A DNA stretch of 64,000 bases from OCS116 sp051531935 (lineage in GTDB: Bacteria > Pseudomonadota > Alphaproteobacteria > Rhizobiales > OSC116), in the NCBI GenBank assembly GCA_051531935.1, contig JAOPTR010000009.1:1-64000 (forward strand), in the 5' to 3' direction. Numbering within the stretch: position 1 is the stretch's first letter; every line of letters begins with the position of its first letter. A program made the translations under genes and the position numbers. The notes beneath the pieces are model-generated. The model saw only the letters and a program-made list of their open reading frames with translations, was not told the DNA's origin and made no database searches. This document shows, in pieces, positions 16,892 through 26,297 of this stretch.

Positions 16892-18985
16892 ATGTCAAAT
16901 AAACATCTAGCGGCACTGTCTGCCGTTTTTGCGCAATTTAAACGCAAACCAAATTCACCTAAGAACAGCGCCAAAACTGTTGGCCGTCCTAAGGCGAAAG
17001 GCAAATCAGCGTTATTCTCATCATTTAAAATTGCCACTAGAATTAACAGTTTGGTGGTGATGGCTATTTTGGCCATGGGCGCATTATCTGCTCTTAGTTA
17101 TTACCAAAAAACCGAAATTCATAGCTATTATGCGATGGAACAACAAGTGAGCTCACTTGGAACGCAAGCGATTAATCTAGAAAAAGACTTTTTGAAATTT
17201 TCGCTACAAACGCAAGAATTTTTTGCCAAAAAAGACATTGAATTTGCAACAGATGTTAAAAGCTCTTTAGCCAAACTTATAAAATCGCTAAACGCGATGA
17301 AGCGCCTACCCGGTGCTGAGTCTATTGACGCCCAAATTAATGCCATAATCAGCAATGGCCAAGCGCTTGATATGATTTTCGCTGAACTGGTCGCGCAACA
17401 AGAATTACTTGGCTTTAGTGAAAAATCAGGCTTACATAAATTATTCCATACAGCTGGTGAAAAATTTGAAGTGGCAATCACTAAAATTGGTAACCTGCCT
17501 AAAATGCAAGTTGAACTGAGTAAAATGCGCCGTTATGAAGCGGCTTATTTGAAAACAGGCATCACCAAGAATATTGGTAAAGTAGTGGGTGCAAAATCAA
17601 TTATTTCTGGCTTTTTCTATTCTCGTGGGTTGGACAAAGAACAACGTGCGAGCTTAAAAACACCGCTTAACGAATATGTTAAGGGCTTTAGAAATTATGC
17701 CAAAGAAGCCGATATACTGGCTGAATCGCTAAACAAATTTAACGTCGAATTTGCAACATTGTCTCCAAACTTTACAGAATTGCGCATTGCTGCTGATATA
17801 GAGCTTGAACGTGTTAGTGCGATGGCTGAACAAAGTAATGAGCAACTTACCACATTAACTTGGACCGCTATTGGCATTATTGCTTTCATCATATTATTGT
17901 TCGGCATGGTGATTAGCCGCTCTATTTCACGCCCGTTATCGACAATGGTGACATTGATGGAACGCTCGGCAAAGGGTGAAATTGGCCTTAAAATACCAGC
18001 GACCCAACAAAAAGATGAAGTGGGCGACTTGGCACGAGCGCTTGAAGTGTTCGACGAAAACAATGCCGAAGTTGATCGTTTGAAACAACAAGAGCAAGTG
18101 AACAGAGAAAAAGCCTCGCAAGAGAGAAGCGAAGAATTAAATACCATTGCAGGATCGCTTGAAACTCAAGTGCAATCAGTAGTGAGTAATGTAAGTAAAC
18201 AATCTCAAACCATGAGCACTGAATCGACCCGCTTGGATGATGTGATTGAAACTTTGGTTGAACACACGACCAATGCGAATGAAAATGCCACGAACATCTC
18301 GAGCCAAATCAACATGATTGCATCGGCTTCTGAAGAGCTTTCTTGCTCGCTAAACGAAGTGGCTGAGCAGGTTGAAAGATCAACTAAAATTAGCAAAGCT
18401 GCGGTTGATCAATCGCAAGAAACTAACGAGACTGTAAAAACACTAGCAAGCTCGGCACAAGCCATTGGTGATGTTGTGAAGCTAATCTCTGACATTGCGG
18501 AGCAAACCAACCTATTGGCGCTTAATGCAACAATTGAAGCCGCTAGAGCGGGTGATGCAGGCAGAGGTTTTGCTGTTGTGGCATCGGAAGTGAAAAACCT
18601 TGCTAGCCAAACGGCCAATGCGACGGTGGAAATTTCTAGCCAAATTAATACCATTCAGAGTGTAACAAATAGTACGGTGACCGCGATTGCTGGCATTAGT
18701 AGCACGGTTCAGGATATGGGCGAGATTACCAGCCAAATCCAACTGGCGGTGGAGCAACAAAGCTCGGCAACAGCAGAAATTAGCCGTAATGTACATGAAG
18801 CAGCTCATAGCACTGACGAGTTTACCCAAATTCTGCAATCGGTCTCTGACCAAACCAGCGCAGTGGGCGATATTTCCACGACGGTTTCATCTGAAGCGGA
18901 GAAAACATCTGGCCAAATTGGCGAGCTGGGCGACAGAATGACTGGCGTGATTGATAGTTTACAAGAAAGCGCAACCGCAGCCTAA
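16892..18985 (+). CDS. Methyl-accepting chemotaxis protein, copy 1
   Basis: The 697-residue receptor has a short cytoplasmic leader, a first membrane segment near residues 51-69, a helical periplasmic sensor of about 255 residues, a second segment near 322-343, a HAMP domain and the long signalling coiled coil. The hairpin tip EQTNLLALNATIEAARAGDA at about 536-555 contacts CheA and CheW. The all-helical sensor is of the size of HBM-type domains, but the ligand is unknown. No C-terminal CheR/CheB-binding pentapeptide is present. It is the first of a tandem pair, with AGGA before the ATG. No che genes are nearby. Confidence 0.93.
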   Translation: MSNKHLAALSAVFAQFKRKPNSPKNSAKTVGRPKAKGKSALFSSFKIATRINSLVVMAILAMGALSALSYYQKTEIHSYYAMEQQVSSLGTQAINLEKDFLKFSLQTQEFFAKKDIEFATDVKSSLAKLIKSLNAMKRLPGAESIDAQINAIISNGQALDMIFAELVAQQELLGFSEKSGLHKLFHTAGEKFEVAITKIGNLPKMQVELSKMRRYEAAYLKTGITKNIGKVVGAKSIISGFFYSRGLDKEQRASLKTPLNEYVKGFRNYAKEADILAESLNKFNVEFATLSPNFTELRIAADIELERVSAMAEQSNEQLTTLTWTAIGIIAFIILLFGMVISRSISRPLSTMVTLMERSAKGEIGLKIPATQQKDEVGDLARALEVFDENNAEVDRLKQQEQVNREKASQERSEELNTIAGSLETQVQSVVSNVSKQSQTMSTESTRLDDVIETLVEHTTNANENATNISSQINMIASASEELSCSLNEVAEQVERSTKISKAAVDQSQETNETVKTLASSAQAIGDVVKLISDIAEQTNLLALNATIEAARAGDAGRGFAVVASEVKNLASQTANATVEISSQINTIQSVTNSTVTAIAGISSTVQDMGEITSQIQLAVEQQSSATAEISRNVHEAAHSTDEFTQILQSVSDQTSAVGDISTTVSSEAEKTSGQIGELGDRMTGVIDSLQESATAA

Positions 18986-19004
18986 CAAAACTAAGCACCG
19001 ATTA

Positions 19005-19045
19005 GGGCGCAGTTTGCATTTTATGTAGGCTGCGCCTTATTTATT
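19005..19045 (+). terminator. Terminator after chemoreceptor copy 1
   Basis: GGCGCAG at 19006-19012 pairs with CTGCGCC at 19030-19036 and is followed by TTATTTATTT. The T-rich tail just after the first receptor gene makes this a likely intrinsic terminator, so the second receptor has its own promoter. Confidence 0.65.
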
Positions 19046-19143
19046 TGGGATTTTATGTAAATTAGTAGCGATTAATTAACCTTATTATACCAAAGTTCAT
19101 ATAGTAATTTAGTAATTTTCAACCTTGCCTCGGGGATTAGTAC

Positions 19144-21234
19144 ATGTCGACGAACCCATCAAACATGATAAATGGCGTCATAGCCAAGTTAAAAAATATT
19201 CTGAACGTAAAGAAAAAAAACCGAACGAAAAGCTTTTCAAATAAACCTGCTTTGTTTTCTTCCTTTAAGATTGCAACCAGAATAAACACGTTGGTTGTGC
19301 TGGCAATCATCGCAATGGCCTCGATTTCTGGCCTTGCTTATTACCAAAAAATTAAAAGCGATGGATATTTGGAACAAGAAAGCCAAGTGGCTTCGCTTGG
19401 TGTTCAGTCACTTAATTTTGAAAAAGATTTCCTGAAATTCTCGAACCAAACTAAAGACTTTTTCATCCAAAAAGATATTGAATTTGCAGAAGAAGTAAGT
19501 GGTTCATTAGACAAACTAATTAAGTCGCTTGGGTTTATGAAGCGGTTGGTTGGTGCTGATAAAGTAAGCCCACAAATTGACGCATTGGTTGTGGGTGCAC
19601 AAGCACTTAAAATTGACTTTACGGACCTTGTTGCCGTGCAAGAAAAAATTGGTTTTACTGAAAAATTTGGCATGCATAAAGTTTTCCATAAACTTGCGCT
19701 AAAAAGCGAAGCAAAGTTGCTTAAAATTAATGGATTACCAGTTGTTGAATCTAAATTAAACCTGATGCGCCGTTATGAAGGTGATTTTTTAGGCACACAT
19801 AAGAAACGTTTATTAAGCAAACATTCCGCAACTAAGAACCAACTTATCATGGAACTTAAAAAGGGTGATTTGGATAAAGATCTTATTGCTGAAATTAGCA
19901 AAACAGTGAAAGATTATAACGCTGCGCTAAAAGCTTATGGTAAGGAAATTAAGATTTTGGATGCTGCGGTTAAAAAGTTTGACAAAGCTTTTGCTGAATT
20001 GGCTCCTAAGTTTTTTGACCTGCATGTTGCTGCAGATATTGAACTAGAAAAAGTAGCTCAAGATAGACTAGAAAGCACAGAACAATTGACGACAATCACC
20101 CTCGTCGGTGTGGGCACAATTGCTTTGCTTATTCTTACATTTGGTTTGATTATTAGCCGCTCAATTTCGAAACCACTCTCCACCATGGTGAGCCTTATGG
20201 ATAGATCTTCAAAGGGTGAAATTGGTTTGGATATTCCTGCGACAAGTCAAAAAGATGAAGTGGGTGATCTGGCCCGTGCGTTAGAAATTTTTGATATGAA
20301 TAACGCTGAAGTTGACCGCTTAAAACAACAAGAACATGTAAACAGAAAAAAATCTGCGCATGAAAGAAGCGAAGAATTAAACACCATTGCTGGATCACTT
20401 GAAACTCAAGTGCAATCGGTAGTGAGTAATGTGGGTGAGCAAACTCAAACCATGAGCACTGAATCGACCCGCTTGGATGATGTGATTGAAACCTTGGTTG
20501 AACACACGACCAACGCTAATGAAAATGCCACGAACATCTCGAGCCAGATCAACATGATTGCATCGGCTTCTGAAGAGCTTTCTTGCTCACTTAACGAAGT
20601 GGCTGAACAGGTTGAAAGATCGACTAAAATTAGCCAAAATGCGGTGTCTCAGTCGCAAGAAACCAACGAGACTGTTAAAACACTTGCAAGCTCGGCACAA
20701 GCGATTGGTGATGTTGTGAAGCTAATCTCTGACATTGCAGAACAAACCAACCTATTGGCGCTTAATGCGACAATTGAGGCCGCTAGAGCGGGTGATGCAG
20801 GTAAAGGTTTTGCTGTTGTGGCATCGGAAGTGAAAAACCTTGCCAACCAAACAGCCAATGCGACAGTCGAAATTTCTAGCCAAATTAATACCATTCAGAG
20901 TGTAACGAATAGCACAGTAACCGCGATTGCAGGTATTAGCAGCACGGTGCAAGATATGGGTGAAATTACCAGCCAAATTCAACTGGCGGTTGAGCAACAA
21001 AGCTCGGCGACAGCAGAAATTAGCCGTAATGTGCATGAGGCAGCTCATAGCACTGACGAATTTACCCAAATTCTGCAATCGGTATCTGATCAGACTGGGG
21101 CTGTGGGTGATATTTCTGCTACTGTTTCATCTGAAGCCGAGAAAACATCTGGCCAAATTGGCGAGCTGGGCGACAGAATGACAGAAGTGATCGACACATT
21201 GCACCAAAGTGCAGAAGCCAGCGATGCTGCTTAA
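19144..21234 (+). CDS. Methyl-accepting chemotaxis protein, copy 2
   Basis: The 696-residue receptor has the same architecture as copy 1. Its sensor region is clearly related but diverged, while the HAMP-to-tip half is nearly identical in protein and DNA; for example the segments at 18221 and 20461 match almost base for base. The hairpin tip has one change, GDAGKGF for GDAGRGF. The leaders are also similar, each with TTAATTAAC and a G-rich ribosome site before ATG. The pair therefore came from duplication, with the signalling half conserved or homogenised and the sensor free to diverge, probably to a different ligand. Confidence 0.93.
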   Translation: MSTNPSNMINGVIAKLKNILNVKKKNRTKSFSNKPALFSSFKIATRINTLVVLAIIAMASISGLAYYQKIKSDGYLEQESQVASLGVQSLNFEKDFLKFSNQTKDFFIQKDIEFAEEVSGSLDKLIKSLGFMKRLVGADKVSPQIDALVVGAQALKIDFTDLVAVQEKIGFTEKFGMHKVFHKLALKSEAKLLKINGLPVVESKLNLMRRYEGDFLGTHKKRLLSKHSATKNQLIMELKKGDLDKDLIAEISKTVKDYNAALKAYGKEIKILDAAVKKFDKAFAELAPKFFDLHVAADIELEKVAQDRLESTEQLTTITLVGVGTIALLILTFGLIISRSISKPLSTMVSLMDRSSKGEIGLDIPATSQKDEVGDLARALEIFDMNNAEVDRLKQQEHVNRKKSAHERSEELNTIAGSLETQVQSVVSNVGEQTQTMSTESTRLDDVIETLVEHTTNANENATNISSQINMIASASEELSCSLNEVAEQVERSTKISQNAVSQSQETNETVKTLASSAQAIGDVVKLISDIAEQTNLLALNATIEAARAGDAGKGFAVVASEVKNLANQTANATVEISSQINTIQSVTNSTVTAIAGISSTVQDMGEITSQIQLAVEQQSSATAEISRNVHEAAHSTDEFTQILQSVSDQTGAVGDISATVSSEAEKTSGQIGELGDRMTEVIDTLHQSAEASDAA

Positions 21235-21251
21235 TAGCAAACATGACTTTT

Positions 21252-21297
21252 AAAAAAGGCCGATTAGAGCAAGTGAATTGCTTTAATCGGCCTTTTT
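21252..21297 (+). terminator. Intrinsic terminator after chemoreceptor copy 2
   Basis: AAAAAGGCCGATTA pairs with TAATCGGCCTTTTT, with an inner AGCAA/TTGCT pairing. The long stem with A and T flanks works in both directions and separates the receptor from the convergent kinase gene. Confidence 0.85.
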
Positions 21298-21351
21298 AAT
21301 TTGTGCAATAATTGCTGCCCTGCTTGTTAAAACAATGGCAGCAATAATCAA

Positions 21352-22461
21352 TTAACTTTGTTCGAATTTATATGATACGCAATGGCTATCATCGAAATCT
21401 TTGAGTTGTTTTTTAAGCTTAGAGCGTTTTAACAAACCTGATTGGGTATCAATTTGCCCCACAACAGCGGCAGAGTTTAAAGTTGCGGCATGCACTGCAT
21501 CTGGAATGGATGCGCCATCTACAAATAATGATGCGAAGGTCGAGAAGAAAGCATCGCCAGCGCCGGCTGTGCCTTTCACTTCTACCTTACGGGATTTACA
21601 GAAATATACGCCATCCTTATCGCCAATATAAGCGCCTTCTTTGCCATTGGTGAGCACAAAAATCTCTATGCCCAAATTAATGATGGTGGCGAAAAAATCA
21701 CCTAATGACATTTCGAAGCCACCAGAAGATAAGCCATTGGCAATTAAATCTGGTGTGTTTTCAGGGTCGTCGATAGCGCTGGTATTTACAAGTTTGGCTT
21801 TTTGTGCGTCCTTCATAATCAGCGGCACTAATTTTGCGGTTTCCTCGGCGTTCAATGATAGAATGTCGATAAGCTCTAGGCTTTTATAAAAATCTTGACT
21901 GCGTGAAGACAATTGGCGAATGCCAGGGTTGGCGGCCACTTTGGCGCCCGATTTTTTAGCCAAGTTAACGATGTGCGGGAATGCCGCGCTACTATCGCCT
22001 GATAGGCCTGTGATATAGACCAAGTCCATATCAGTAAATTGATCGGCGTTGATTTCGCTAACGCTTAAGCGGGTATTGGCACCACGTGCTACAAAAATTG
22101 TTGGGTTTTTAACATGTGAAGACACCATGATAGAGCGGCCAGTGGCGTCGTTTTCGGTGGTGATTACATGATTAGCATTTACGCCTTCATTTTCAAATAC
22201 GCGCAATACATTGCGCCCTGCATGGTCGTTACCAATTTTAACAATTGATGAGGTTTCAAAGCCTAATTTTGCCATTGAAACGGCTGCATTGGCTGCACCA
22301 CCGCCGACAAAAGCATCAATACTTTTGGCTTCGACTTTGTGGCCTTCTTCGAATAACAGGTAAGAAGAGGTTGCATTATGCATGGTCATACGCTCGATGA
22401 ATTCATCTTCAATGATCGCGATAAAATCGTTTGTTGCACCACCGATGGTTATGGCTTTCAT
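21352..22461 (-). CDS. PfkB family carbohydrate kinase
   Basis: The 369-residue protein has the ribokinase/PfkB fold: the N-terminal GGGAANAAVSMAKLG near residues 50-64 for sugar binding, and the ATP-site signature GTAGAGDAFFSTF with catalytic Asp303. Family members phosphorylate sugars or nucleosides. The gene lies directly after a class II fructose-bisphosphate aldolase gene, which suggests a hexose-6-phosphate kinase feeding that aldolase, but this is inference; adenosine kinase-like activity is an alternative. I use the ATG at 22461; a GTG at 22473 is a possible earlier start. Confidence 0.85.
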   Translation of the reverse strand: MKAITIGGATNDFIAIIEDEFIERMTMHNATSSYLLFEEGHKVEAKSIDAFVGGGAANAAVSMAKLGFETSSIVKIGNDHAGRNVLRVFENEGVNANHVITTENDATGRSIMVSSHVKNPTIFVARGANTRLSVSEINADQFTDMDLVYITGLSGDSSAAFPHIVNLAKKSGAKVAANPGIRQLSSRSQDFYKSLELIDILSLNAEETAKLVPLIMKDAQKAKLVNTSAIDDPENTPDLIANGLSSGGFEMSLGDFFATIINLGIEIFVLTNGKEGAYIGDKDGVYFCKSRKVEVKGTAGAGDAFFSTFASLFVDGASIPDAVHAATLNSAAVVGQIDTQSGLLKRSKLKKQLKDFDDSHCVSYKFEQS

Positions 22462-22500
22462 GTAAACATCCACTCTTATTATTCAACTAAAAATTTGGGT

Positions 22501-22523
22501 GCTGTGGGCAATATGCCCACAGC
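22501..22523. terminator. Perfect hairpin between aldolase and kinase genes
   Basis: GCTGTGGGCA pairs perfectly with TGCCCACAGC around a three-base loop. On the minus strand it is followed by ACCCAAATTTTT, so it could act as a partial terminator or as an mRNA-stabilising stem that sets different levels of aldolase and kinase. Confidence 0.6.
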
Positions 22524-22542
22524 CTTAATGTGTTTTCGCTGC

Positions 22543-23619
22543 TTACTTAGCGATTGATTTGCCGTATGATTCAAGATCTTTAAACGCTTCAACCATGCGT
22601 TCAGCAAAACCAACTTCACAAGCACGAACCCATTTACGTGGGTCATAAAATTTCTTATATGGTGTGCCATCATTAGGGTCGATTTGATGTTTAAATGCAA
22701 TTGAATGTGCATCTACATAATCGCCAATTGGTTTGGCATAAGCATATTGTGTATCAGTATCAATGTTCATTTTAAACACACCATAGCCAAGTGCTTCGGC
22801 AATTTTTGCTTTTTCTGAACCAGAACCACCATGGAAAACCAAATGTAGTGGGTTATCAGCTAAGCTATGTGTTTTTTGAACGAGTGACTGAGAGTTTTTA
22901 AGAATTTCTGGACGAAGCTCTACGTTACCCGGTTTGTATACACCATGCACATTACCGAAGCTTGCAGCTACAGAGAAATGACCAATTGGGTTTAGCAGGT
23001 CGTAAGCTGCCAAAACATCTTCTGGTTGTGTGTAAAGATGGTCAGTATTTGCACCTTCTTCAAGATCATGACCAACGCCATCTTCTTCACCACCAGTGAT
23101 GCCTAATTCAATTTCAACACTCATGTCGATTTTAGCCATACGCTCTAAATAGCGGGCTGATGTTTCGATATTGTCAGTTAGGTCTTCTTCTGAAAGGTCA
23201 AGCATGTGGCTTGAGAAAAGCGGGTGACCGTGAGTTTTGTAATAAGCTTCACCAAAATCTAGAAGTCCGTCAATCCAAGGTAGGAATTTGCGGTTTGCAT
23301 GATCGGTATGCAATACAACAGCCACACCATAATGTTCGGCCATTAGATGAATGTGATGACAAGCAGCAACGCCACCTTTTACACGTGCAGTATGCGAGTC
23401 GGCCAATGATGGACCACCCCAGAATGCAGCGCCGCCATTAGACATTTGAATGATGATATCTGAACCTGCATTTGCAGCAGCTTCTAGAGCAGCATTGGCT
23501 GTGCTTGTGCTGGTAATGTTAACCGCAGGTAATGCGTAGCCGCCAGATTTACAAGCATCAACTAGTTCGAAATATGCTTTACCTGTTACAACGCCTGGTT
23601 TTAGAGAATTCGTACCCAT
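22543..23619 (-). CDS. fba: Class II fructose-bisphosphate aldolase
   Basis: The 358-residue zinc enzyme splits fructose 1,6-bisphosphate into dihydroxyacetone phosphate and glyceraldehyde 3-phosphate. The active-site LHTDHANR gives catalytic Asp106 and zinc ligand His107. Further motifs are SVEIELGITGGEEDGVG, SVAASFGNVHGVYKPGN and LVFHGGSGS, and the C-terminal NIDTDTQYAYA. The length and motifs fit the E. coli FbaA-like (class IIA) group. It lies between a GntR gene upstream and a PfkB kinase downstream, all on the minus strand, suggesting a regulated sugar-phosphate operon. Confidence 0.95.
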   Translation of the reverse strand: MGTNSLKPGVVTGKAYFELVDACKSGGYALPAVNITSTSTANAALEAAANAGSDIIIQMSNGGAAFWGGPSLADSHTARVKGGVAACHHIHLMAEHYGVAVVLHTDHANRKFLPWIDGLLDFGEAYYKTHGHPLFSSHMLDLSEEDLTDNIETSARYLERMAKIDMSVEIELGITGGEEDGVGHDLEEGANTDHLYTQPEDVLAAYDLLNPIGHFSVAASFGNVHGVYKPGNVELRPEILKNSQSLVQKTHSLADNPLHLVFHGGSGSEKAKIAEALGYGVFKMNIDTDTQYAYAKPIGDYVDAHSIAFKHQIDPNDGTPYKKFYDPRKWVRACEVGFAERMVEAFKDLESYGKSIAK

Positions 23620-23700
23620 TTTAATTCCTTTTCATGAATTATTCTAGTTTTGCATTTTAAAGGCATACATAATTGATACCCTTGATTCAACTTTTTAAAA

Positions 23701-24477
23701 TTAATTGGTCATAAATCGGCTGATTTTTGAATCCAATTGTAGCTCTGTTACAAAATCATAACTATCACCACGATAAAACGACCTTGTAAACTCGACCGCA
23801 CGGCCATCTTTTAAATAAGAGCGGCGTTCCATATATAGTGCCACACTATTTTGTTCTAAATTTAGCAGCTCGGCCATTTCGACACTAAATAGCTCGGCAC
23901 GCAAACGTTGCAATGCCCGATATGGGCGATGGTTTGTGGAGGTTAACACATCATATAATGACAGGCTCACCAAATCTGGCGACGGTAAAAAAATACGTGG
24001 CACTGTTGTATATTCAATGGCCACTGGTTTTTCGGCACCATAACGAATGCGGGCTAAACGAGAAACTTCGGTTCCTGGTGAAATGTTGAGCGCCATCGCC
24101 TCTTCGGGGCTTGCCACGCCGATTGAGCGATCGAGCCATTTTACGCCTGGTGTCATACCGCGTTTGGCCATTTCTTCGGTAAAGCCCGTAAGCTTAGACA
24201 TTGGTTGTTCCATACGGCCTTTAACAAAGGTACCAGCGCCTTGTCGTTGCACCAACAGGCCTTCATCTACCAACTCACGCACTGCTTTACGTACTGTCAC
24301 GCGGGAAATGCCTAGATCGGCTGCAATATCGCGCTCTGCGGGTATCGCATCATCAACCACAATGGTGCCTAGCTCCATGGCTTCTTTTATCAATTGTTGC
24401 AATTGACGGTAAAGCGGCGTGGGGCTGCCTTCATTTAAATAGAAGTTAGAAAATACCGAGTTTTCAGATTTCGCCAT
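23701..24477 (-). CDS. GntR/HutC family regulator with UTRA domain
   Basis: The N-terminal winged helix of about 70 residues is clear: PLYRQLQQLIKEAMELG, then ADLGISRVTVRKAVRELVDE and RQGAGTFVKG. A UTRA ligand domain follows, including RYGAEKPVAIEYTTVP. HutC-group regulators sense sugar phosphates, amino sugars or histidine derivatives. The aldolase and kinase genes immediately downstream suggest a sugar-phosphate effector. The ATG at 24477 has AGG at correct spacing; the ATG at 24486 touches it. Repeated ATACCA half sites upstream may be its operators. Confidence 0.9.
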   Translation of the reverse strand: MAKSENSVFSNFYLNEGSPTPLYRQLQQLIKEAMELGTIVVDDAIPAERDIAADLGISRVTVRKAVRELVDEGLLVQRQGAGTFVKGRMEQPMSKLTGFTEEMAKRGMTPGVKWLDRSIGVASPEEAMALNISPGTEVSRLARIRYGAEKPVAIEYTTVPRIFLPSPDLVSLSLYDVLTSTNHRPYRALQRLRAELFSVEMAELLNLEQNSVALYMERRSYLKDGRAVEFTRSFYRGDSYDFVTELQLDSKISRFMTN

Positions 24478-24605
24478 GTCGGGCATCCTAGTATTGACCC
24501 ATGGGATGAGCCTATAGAAATTAAACTGCTAAAGACCATATGTACCAATTTGCGCGTATAGTCTACTTATTTCAACATTCATATCTTATTTTTTGATAAA
24601 AATCA

Positions 24606-24637
24606 ATACCAATGTGATACCATTGCTAGGGTGGTAT
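24606..24637. promoter_or_regulatory. Repeated ATACCA half sites upstream of gntR
   Basis: ATACCA occurs at 24606-24611 and 24617-24622, one helical turn apart, and its complement TGGTAT at 24632-24637 forms an inverted repeat with the second copy around nine bases. The position, about 130-160 bases before the GntR start, suits an operator array. The assignment to GntR is inferred. Confidence 0.35.
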
Positions 24638-24639
24638 TA

Positions 24640-25058
24640 TCCTGTGGACATTGTAATATATTTTAATTAAAACAATGTGTTATACAAATATTGGAACTTC
24701 TATTTTGGTTTATACATACTTGAAGATAATACCAATAGGACAAAAGGTTTCTATAGGTATTGAATTGGTTGGAAAATGTTTTATAAAGATGGTGTGCACT
24801 TTATTGGACACGTTTTCTATCAGAGTGCTTTTAGCACACGCCCAATTTAGATCTGATATTATAACATACGCCCAATTTTTGTTATAAGTGAAAATCAAGC
24901 TTTTGTTTGATAGTGTTTAGATAAAGTACATATCCTTCCTTTAGGTTGGCCCTTTAACCGCTCCAATGCATTCAAATAGAATGTTTGGCGCGGTTTATTT
25001 TTTTTGGCATTGCTTATTACCCTAATTAACTTGGTAGACAGCGCCACTAGTGAATGCC
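24640..25058. other. AT-rich intergenic stretch without a convincing gene
   Basis: About 420 bases between gntR upstream DNA and the end of a LysR gene. ACGCCCAATTT occurs twice, at 24838-24848 and 24868-24878. A 64-codon minus-strand frame (24895-25089) contains a protein-like stretch, KKNKPRQTFYLNALERLKG, but overlaps the LysR gene and has no good start. It may be the remnant of a lost gene. I see no RNA gene. Confidence 0.4.
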
Positions 25059-25979
25059 TTAAGGTGATTTTTCTGATGCAATTTCCCATAAATTCTCTAC
25101 AGCATCGCGGTTATGGTTTTTGAGCCTGTAGAGCCTGATTTCTAACTCTGTTTCCCATGTTTTATTTTTGGGTTTATTGACATCAATTGCTAAGCCTAGC
25201 TTGCCGCTTTCTAGCTCGCTCTGAATGTTGGACAATGGCAGCCATGCAATGCCGTGGCCTTCCTCGACCATGCCTTTAAGGGCTTCGGCCATTGAGTTTT
25301 CGTAGACAATGTTATATTCGGGCATTTCATTAACATGCCAAACTTGCTCGACAATTTTTGCCAACATGCTGCCTGGTGTATAGGCCAATAAAGTAGCGGG
25401 TTTTTTGGCTGTGCCTGGCCATTTGTGCATGGGCTTGCCTTTATCATTAAGCTTAGACACTGGCACCAGGCGGTCTTGCGACAATATAATGTATGGATAA
25501 GTGCTGCTATCTAGCAACACTGGCACTTTAGGATGGCCGAATGCCAAAAAGAAATCGCTACTGCCTTCGGTTAATGCCTGCATACATTCGGCCAAGTCTC
25601 TGGCGTTGATTTTGATGCTAATGTCACCCAGGTGTGGTTTAATTTCGGTCAGCCATTTTGGGAAAAAACAGATGGCTAGCGAATGTAAAGCGGCAATGTT
25701 GAGGTTGGATTTATGCGCACGATGGCCGTTTTTTATCTCATCTTTGGTGCTATAAAGTAGGCGCAAAATTTCTTCGGCGGTGCCTCTAAACGCACGTCCT
25801 GCAGGGGTCATTGTGATGGGGAAATTGTTACGATCGACAAGGTCGGTGCCTATCCAATGTTCTAGTGATTTTATGCGGCGTGAAAATGCGGGCTGTGTGA
25901 CATGTCTTATTTCAGCGGACTTTGAAAAATTGCCTGTTTCAGCCAAACTTAAAAAGTCTTCTAGCCATTTGAGTTCCAT
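25059..25979 (-). CDS. LysR family regulator, HypT-like
   Basis: The winged helix-turn-helix at the N-terminus reads MELKWLEDFLSLAETGNFSK, then VTQPAFSRRIKSLEHWIG. The KWLxDFL...QPAFSRRIxxLE pattern is close to the YjiE/HypT group, known in E. coli as a hypochlorite-responsive regulator; that link is by resemblance only. The substrate-binding domain follows. The open frame extends upstream to 26117, but ATG 25979 with GGGG upstream gives the family N-terminus and 306 residues. Its target is not evident; a strong palindrome lies 130 bases upstream. Confidence 0.87.
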   Translation of the reverse strand: MELKWLEDFLSLAETGNFSKSAEIRHVTQPAFSRRIKSLEHWIGTDLVDRNNFPITMTPAGRAFRGTAEEILRLLYSTKDEIKNGHRAHKSNLNIAALHSLAICFFPKWLTEIKPHLGDISIKINARDLAECMQALTEGSSDFFLAFGHPKVPVLLDSSTYPYIILSQDRLVPVSKLNDKGKPMHKWPGTAKKPATLLAYTPGSMLAKIVEQVWHVNEMPEYNIVYENSMAEALKGMVEEGHGIAWLPLSNIQSELESGKLGLAIDVNKPKNKTWETELEIRLYRLKNHNRDAVENLWEIASEKSP

Positions 25980-26110
25980 TGGTTTTGCCCCGTAAATATC
26001 TAAACCTGTAAGTATAATGGGCGATAATTTGACAGATGCAAGTGAATAAGCAGCATTTTGAACTGCAAAATAGTTCACCATTCCTAAGTATTTGGTGTTT
26101 TTTGCTGTCA

Positions 26111-26130
26111 TTATCACAAAAACGTGATAA
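26111..26130. promoter_or_regulatory. Inverted repeat upstream of lysR
   Basis: TTATCAC at 26111-26117 pairs with GTGATAA at 26124-26130, and a third GTGAT half lies at 26134-26138. It is between the LysR gene and the divergent three-gene operon at 26298, so it could be the LysR operator for both. No footprint evidence is available. Confidence 0.4.
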
Positions 26131-26297
26131 CGTCGTGATTACAGACTTTTGACAGCACAATGGGGGACATTTGTTGAAAGGGCGACTTCTAGCGCCCGAG
26201 TCTGTTTAAAACTTTGCCAAGTATTGCTAAATTTAAATAAGGTTAACCATTGGTATAGTTTGCTTCTATATTCTTTTGTCTAATGATTAATGACTAT

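Noticed and set aside
18409..18853. Long minus-strand frames inside both chemoreceptor genes
   Set aside because: They are shadows of the conserved signalling domain; both copies show the same frames because the DNA is duplicated.
24895..25089. Minus-strand frame of 64 codons after lysR
   Set aside because: It overlaps the lysR end by 31 bases and has no ribosome site; the part KPRQTFYLNALERLKGQPKG looks protein-like, so it is noted as a possible remnant but not called as a gene.
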